Of a stretch of DNA of 64,000 bases, positions 39,839 through 64,000 are shown piece by piece. How positions within the stretch are numbered: position 1 is the first letter of the stretch; every line of letters begins with the position of its first letter. Origin of the DNA: Aldrovandia affinis (lineage: Eukaryota > Chordata > Actinopteri > Notacanthiformes > Halosauridae); assembly GCA_029706075.1 (NCBI GenBank), contig JAINUG010000048.1, positions 1,416,001 through 1,480,000 of the forward strand. Direction: 5' to 3'. Under the pieces are notes generated by a model. That model was not told where the DNA came from. It worked only from the letters and a program-made list of their open reading frames with translations, and ran no database searches. Both the position numbers and the translations under genes were made by a program.

Positions 39839-42800
39839 TTTATTTGAAAAAATACATTGAATGGCATTTACACAAATAACTGATTGACAAATTTCTTAAA
39901 TTATGAAAAAGCAGTACTACAAAAACAAATCAAATGAAAAATAAACACAGGAATGTTCCTAAAGTTATATTACAAGCACTTGTTTTATGATATGTACAAG
40001 CATTATTGTTATAGGCAAATGGGCAACCGGTTGAAGCCAACAAGAGAAACACTATGTGCAAAAAAATGTTTGTTTCACATCCACAAGCTTTGATAGCAAA
40101 TATTGAAGTTCTTTTCTTGTAGGTTTTACACCAAAATACCTCTCAAGACAGTATTTAATTAATTTTGTGCCAATAGTCCCTTGATAAGGGGAGAGAGGTG
40201 GTCTCAAGACATGTGGAACCCCAGAGATGATAACACTACTCTTGTCACAGAAAATCCACAAAACCACAGTGAACAGCGGAAGCGTCAAAACAGTCTTTCA
40301 AGTTTCAAGGTGAGGGATGATACAACGCAACTCACTTCCACTGGTTATATCCGTATACCACAGAAAGATATAATTTTATCTGAACAAGTAAGAAACAGGC
40401 AGATATGGGTGTGAAACAGTTGTAGAAAAAAGGGAGTAGGGTGGTTGGGAATGTAGAGGAGAGGGAGGGAGAAAGGGACTGGGAGAGAAATCAATAAAGA
40501 AAATAAGCAGAAAAGAAAAACTTGTGTGACAGTACTTTGGGAAGATTATTATATTTGACCCTTTTTATTTTCATCAACAATACTGAAAACTCTGAAACAT
40601 CTTTAGCTATATCCCAACTTTGTCCCAGCTGCTACCTATGGCATCTAACAATTCAGCATTGTTTCTTGATTCCTCCCATTTTTCATAGGCCTTGCAAAGA
40701 GGTAGTGAAGGAAATCAAAATATTATGATCAACCTGCAGCACATTTTCAGGCAAGTCTGAGTGATTTGAGCTTATTGGTAGAATCATTGACCTTCAAATA
40801 AAGCAAACACTATTACTGTCACTGATTAAAGGAGGGGCTGAAGTTTAGATTACATTCCAGTCCAGGATCCACCATCTCATTGATAGTAAATGACACTTTC
40901 ACAAAACCACAAAATGTACTTTGCCCTAATTATGATCTAAGTATCTAATATTTGACTGAATCTCTTACTCAGATGCTACTTGCATTCATTTTCTTGTCCG
41001 TTTGTTGCACAAACGAAAAATAGATCACTGCAGCAAGAATGCTGACAGTTATATTTCACAGCCAAGTTATTCCATGCTTTTGGTATAAGGAACAGGGCTG
41101 GATAAAACACACATCTTTGCTCTGTACAGCATACCTTCAAAGAAAACATTCTGGAAAGGTAGATCCATGTGTACAGAATCACTACATTGAAATTGTGAGC
41201 TTATCCTATCCAAGAATGACTGAAGGCCTGATTGAATAATCAGTTGTCCCACAAATATGAATCTTAATTGCAATTGTTATACATAGGCTTCACTTTTGAG
41301 AGTAAAACATCATTGCCCCTAGTATTCAACTAATTTAAGACTCTTTGTGCAAAACCCTTTCCTGGGAAGGCTTCAAAGAAGGGACACTTAGGTCATCTTA
41401 TGCCACTGACAACAGCCCAACTGCTTTAGAATTTCCACTGCAGTATCTAATCAGATCCAAACGCCTCCCTATTAAAATTGACCTTTCTTTATTATAATAC
41501 TTTTTGTCAGAACACTTAACATAGTAATGTCAACCTGCAGGGAGACACCCACAGTAAAGCCAAACAAACAGACCCACTAGTATTCACGTGACCCACGTGG
41601 CAGGCACAGAAAATAAGATGAGCCATCCGGATAAAATGAGAATCAGTTCTCAATCAATCCTCAATCAATCAATCCTCATGACCACGGTCTGTAACTTTAC
41701 AAACTATAACAGGGTTTTTTCCCCCTCTTCTGCCTAAGCTTCTTGCCTTGACATAGCAAGGTGAAAGTGAGCTAGCTAACTAGCTCTGTCATATGACAGC
41801 ATTTAACAGACACTTCACCAACACAGATATTAAACTAATGTTTGGTGAGGGCAGTTACAAAATCAACATATACTCACTAGTGAGTTGTGTCACATGGTAC
41901 AAATGTTTCACATGTATACCATACATACACACATATATATATATATATATATATTTTGGAGCCGTGTTCCAGCACCCATGTGACAGGACATTGAAACATC
42001 AGTACAAAACACTCATTAACAACCTCACACAACACCCTAAACAACATACTACTACACAATTTGAAAGCCTGCCATCCTTTGCTTATTGGATGAAGGTGGC
42101 TAGCGACTTTGTGCTTTGGAAGAAACAATGACCTCTGTGGCAGGGTTAAGTGCATAGAAGAAACAATGGATAAGAACACACTGTCCCATCATGCATGCCA
42201 TACACCCCAGCACATTCTAACCCAACACCCCCCCCCAGTGCCTCAACTGACAATACCTTCTTTTTGTTGCTAAAATACATTCAAAAGAATTGCAACAAAG
42301 AGGAGGAATACCTGAAACAAACCAACCTTCGTGCTGATGGAGCAATACCAAAAACAAACTAAACAAATAAGTAGTTACTCTTCAAGCAAATGGCATATCC
42401 TGCCATTTCAGTGAAACCGCAGTCCCAGTGCTGTTTTTACTGGATTCTACATACAATACTGGGTTGAATTAGCATTTGTAGTTAACTAGCTAAAAGGACA
42501 ATGATGATATTTCCAAATGTTCTGTAATTGCATACATGTGAATCCATATGTACAAGATACTGGCTAAGAATCAGCATCATAAAGCCAAGAATGAGTAAGC
42601 ACCTATATCTTCCGAACACTGAGATCACAGCTGAATTAAATGTATGTGTGTTATATCCTATTTGTTTGGCTATGCCAAAGAATGTAAAACATTTTTCATG
42701 CTACTGTCATGGTCTCCTTGGCAGCTTTCTCTCTGTCCTGTCGTTCTCCATGAGCTTTTGACCTCTCACATTTATGTCCTTTAATAAAACCTTTAAACAA

Positions 42801-43273
42801 ACATTATTTTCAAACAATTATATTTTTTGTTTTCTTCCCTTCAACATGAGGTGGTTTATTCAATCGCCATTTCAAAAGATAAACTAGATATTTGCTCAAA
42901 GTGCTGTGATAATTCACTGATCAAAAAATGAGAAATGAACGATCAAATCAAATCCAACCATGTGTCTTTTGCTGGTAAAGTCAGCGAACGGCGGTACTAT
43001 ACTCATCGTTTTGTCCTGTAGCTCAACACTTTCACACACATCTCAGTCATTGACGACACCTACTTTTTTTTTCTCCCCACTGCTGACATAACTGCCCCCC
43101 CCACCCCCACACACACAAGTCAACAAGACAAAAAAAGAGAAAGAAATAGAGGCCCGCCTCCTGGTTCGGTCGTGATTGGTTAGCAGAGATTCCACAGAGC
43201 TTTGAGAGTCAGGAGCTGTGAGCAATGGGTGGGCCTCTGCAGCGATCAGAGGAGAGATGTGATGGGGCAGGTC
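39839..43273 (-). other. pacs1: Probable pacs1 3' UTR and downstream intergenic DNA
   Basis: No exon or sizeable repeat recognised in this AT-rich stretch. Minus-strand AATAAA occurs at about 42850, 40565 and 39844-39839; the last would give a 3.4 kb UTR. A TA microsatellite lies at 41934-41954. The UTR end is not decided by sequence alone. Confidence 0.3.
41934..41954. repeat. TA microsatellite
   Basis: Short AT dinucleotide run next to CA-rich sequence. Confidence 0.9.
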
Positions 43274-63833
<20,560 letters not shown>

Positions 63834-64000
63834 CTGCAGGGCCACACAGACACACAAATATCACCGGCAGCCAAGATCAGGGACAGCGTACACCGGCTGT
63901 AGTACCCTGACACATTTCAAAGTTTTTAAAAATGGCATTATTATTACTTATTATCATTGCTTATATCTTCAACACCCTTATCCAGGGTTGGTGGACAAGG

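Overview
The window is animal nuclear DNA, almost certainly from a ray-finned (teleost) fish. It holds split vertebrate genes with GT-AG introns, Tc1/mariner elements, L2-type LINEs, hAT elements and tRNA-derived SINEs, with many CA/TG microsatellites. I could not fix the species from sequence alone.

Three protein genes fill the window, all on the minus strand, so transcription runs from high to low coordinates. (1) 63833-43274 is most of pacs1 (sorting/trafficking adaptor): 20 coding exons giving the C-terminal 753 residues, with the furin-binding region lying beyond the right edge. (2) 32487-19110 is a complete klc2 (kinesin light chain 2) in 12 coding exons, 619 residues. A likely non-coding first exon and promoter lie near 38.8-39.0 kb and the 3' UTR runs left of 19110. 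(3) 15292-1189 is a protein kinase D family gene (N-terminal domain, two C1 fingers, PH domain, start of the kinase domain) in 15 exons. The rest of the kinase domain lies off the left edge. Exon borders were set by hand from homology, splice consensus and phase. All phases close and no internal stop appears.

PACS1 and KLC2 are neighbours in mammals (human 11q13), so that order is old. A protein kinase D gene next to klc2 is not the human arrangement and suggests the fourth (2R-ohnologue) PRKD copy kept in fish.

Mobile DNA fills introns and intergenic space. There are four Tc1-like elements (one with only two visible lesions), at least six hAT elements with 8-bp target duplications, a degenerate LINE split by a hAT carrying a BED-finger fragment, two longer L2 copies and tails, a mariner-type MITE, and several families of tRNA-headed SINEs, some with perfect 16-18 bp target duplications.

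The most unusual signal is a repeated coincidence. At three exons (prkd exons 9 and 11, and the pacs1 exon ending at 58982) a minisatellite starts exactly at the 3' end of the exon, and its unit is a copy of the exon end plus the 5' splice site. At two of the three, each unit carries an intact copy of the coding end and of the donor GT, so the pre-mRNA offers a ladder of near-identical donors.
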